A stretch of 64,000 nucleotides of DNA, taken from Pseudanabaena sp. PCC 7367. GTDB taxonomy: Bacteria > Cyanobacteriota > Cyanobacteriia > Pseudanabaenales > Pseudanabaenaceae. The position numbers and the translations under genes were made by a program. Below the pieces are notes generated by a model. It saw only the letters and a list, made by a program, of their open reading frames with translations. It was not told the DNA's origin and did no database searches. This document shows positions 63,099-64,000 of the stretch, one piece after another (positions within the stretch are counted from its first letter, which is position 1; every line of letters starts with the position of its first letter). The stretch is taken from the NCBI RefSeq assembly GCF_000317065.1, contig NC_019701.1, positions 3,606,001-3,670,000 on the forward strand, read 5' to 3'.

Positions 63099-64000
63099 AT
63101 GAGTAAAAAATTTCAAGCTCCTAGGGGTACCCGTGATATTTGGGCACCGGAGGTTACCTATTGGCAAAAGTTTGAGACCACAGCGCGACAAATTCTGGGT
63201 CGAGCAGTTTATCGAGAAATTCGCACGCCAGCATTTGAGTTCACGGAGCTATTTGCCCGTGGGATTGGTGAGGCGACCGATATTGTCGGTAAGGAGATGT
63301 ATAGCTTTACTGACAAAAAAGGGCGATCGCTGACGCTGCGGCCAGAGGGTACGGCTGGAGTAGTGCGGGCATATATTGAAAATCGGTTGTTTGCCCAGGG
63401 TAATATCCAGCGGCTGTGGTATATCGGCTCTATGTTCCGGTATGAGAACCCCCAGGCGGGGCGGCAACGCCAATTTCACCAGCTAGGGGTTGAGGTGTTG
63501 GGGAGTGATGACCCGCGTGCTGATGTGGAAGTGATTGCGATCGCTGCTGACCTGTTGCGAGAACTGGGCTTAAGCGATCTAGTAGTGGACTTAAATTCCG
63601 TGGGTAACAGCGAAGATCGCCAGAATTACCGGGATGCCCTGGTGGAATATTTCACGCCCTTCATTAACGAGCTAGATCAAGATTCGCGCGATCGCCTCGA
63701 TCGTAATCCCTTACGGATTCTAGATAGTAAAGTACCGCGTACCCAGGAGATCGCCACCGAAGCGCCGAGCATTTTAGATTATCTTGGCGCTGCCTCCCAG
63801 AAACATTTTGACAGCGTCCAGACATTGCTGAATGATCTGGGCATTGCCTACAAAATCAACCCTCGTTTGGTGCGGGGGCTGGATTACTATACCCATACTG
63901 CCTTTGAGATTCAGTCGGCTGATCTGGGGGCACAATCGGCGGTTTGTGGTGGTGGTCGCTACGATCGCCTGGTGGCTGAATTGGGCGGCCCTGATACCCC
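63099..64000 (+). CDS. hisS: Histidyl-tRNA synthetase (N-terminal part)
   Basis: Class II aminoacyl-tRNA synthetase; the gene runs off the window end. MSKKFQAPRGTRDIWAPEV, motif 1 region (REIRTPAFEFTELFARGIGEATDIVGKEMYSFTD), TLRPEGTAGVVRAYIEN, motif 2 (MFRYENPQAGRQRQFHQLGVE), and the histidine-specific LVRGLDYYTHTAFEIQ are all present. ATG 63099 is chosen from alignment with the family start; the 301 codons visible are uninterrupted. Confidence 0.96.
   Translation, partial: MSKKFQAPRGTRDIWAPEVTYWQKFETTARQILGRAVYREIRTPAFEFTELFARGIGEATDIVGKEMYSFTDKKGRSLTLRPEGTAGVVRAYIENRLFAQGNIQRLWYIGSMFRYENPQAGRQRQFHQLGVEVLGSDDPRADVEVIAIAADLLRELGLSDLVVDLNSVGNSEDRQNYRDALVEYFTPFINELDQDSRDRLDRNPLRILDSKVPRTQEIATEAPSILDYLGAASQKHFDSVQTLLNDLGIAYKINPRLVRGLDYYTHTAFEIQSADLGAQSAVCGGGRYDRLVAELGGPDT

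Overview
The window is chromosomal DNA of a cyanobacterium. The evidence is the dense HIP1 octamer (GCGATCGC), a photosystem I psaM gene, an acyl-lipid desaturase (DesA type), the plastoquinone/tocopherol methyltransferase, a class II FBPase/SBPase, a PedR-like regulator, and several families largely confined to cyanobacteria (DUF3119, DUF2808, DUF2232, CPP1-like, ABA4-like, DXCF-type photoreceptor GAF domains). The AT-rich spacers and gene content would suit a filamentous Pseudanabaena-like strain, but I cannot confirm a species.

Layout. 1-2.2 kb: the end of dnaJ runs by start/stop overlaps into a TusA-like gene and rsgA. 2.4-3.5 kb: desA on the minus strand. 3.9-10.2 kb: a glycan/cell-surface cluster (GT2, sulfotransferase, FkbM methyltransferase, DxD glycosyltransferase, GT9, GDP-mannose dehydratase). 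The last gene of this cluster overlaps sdhB, which is followed by an HdrB-like double-CCG protein; together they look like a non-classical (type E) complex II. 13-18 kb: priA with a NACHT NTPase upstream on the same strand. 18-25 kb: an FGGY kinase, DUF3119, an acidic unknown protein, and a VOC protein overlapping purF. 25-31 kb: glpX, hemA, glucokinase and the MPBQ/MSBQ methyltransferase. 31-35.5 kb: a membrane TPR protein, a large pentapeptide-repeat protein and a CofE-like membrane protein. 36-42.8 kb: small housekeeping and unknown genes including hisH and psaM. 42.8-53.3 kb: a REC-GGDEF-EAL protein, a 1.2 kb gene-free stretch, CPP1-like, YraN, a lumenal pentapeptide protein, a guanine-deaminase-like enzyme, a phosphoesterase, a LivF-type ATPase and a hybrid photoreceptor histidine kinase. 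54-64 kb: tRNA-Ser(UGA), DedA, a second FkbM gene, a metal ABC permease, glmS, DUF2232, a PedR-like regulator with an overlapping small gene, and the start of hisS.

The observations I consider strongest are these. (1) Two copies of a roughly 102-bp non-coding element, about 97% identical, each flanked by its own 8-bp direct repeat, which looks like an undescribed MITE; one copy sits 18 bp upstream of the kinase start codon. (2) A histidine kinase with two tandem GAF domains that both carry the DXCF and CH cysteine motifs of cyanobacteriochromes. (3) An SdhB with an extra cysteine in its third cluster motif, next to an HdrB-like partner. (4) A sulfotransferase-containing surface-glycan island that lies in a HIP1-free stretch. 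(5) A pentapeptide gene built by recent duplications in exact multiples of 15 bp. (6) Very frequent perfect tandem duplications of 8-16 bp in the spacers and, in frame, inside coding loops.

Coordinates and motifs were read by eye. No database search was run. Function calls rest on remembered family motifs, and each entry says where it is uncertain.
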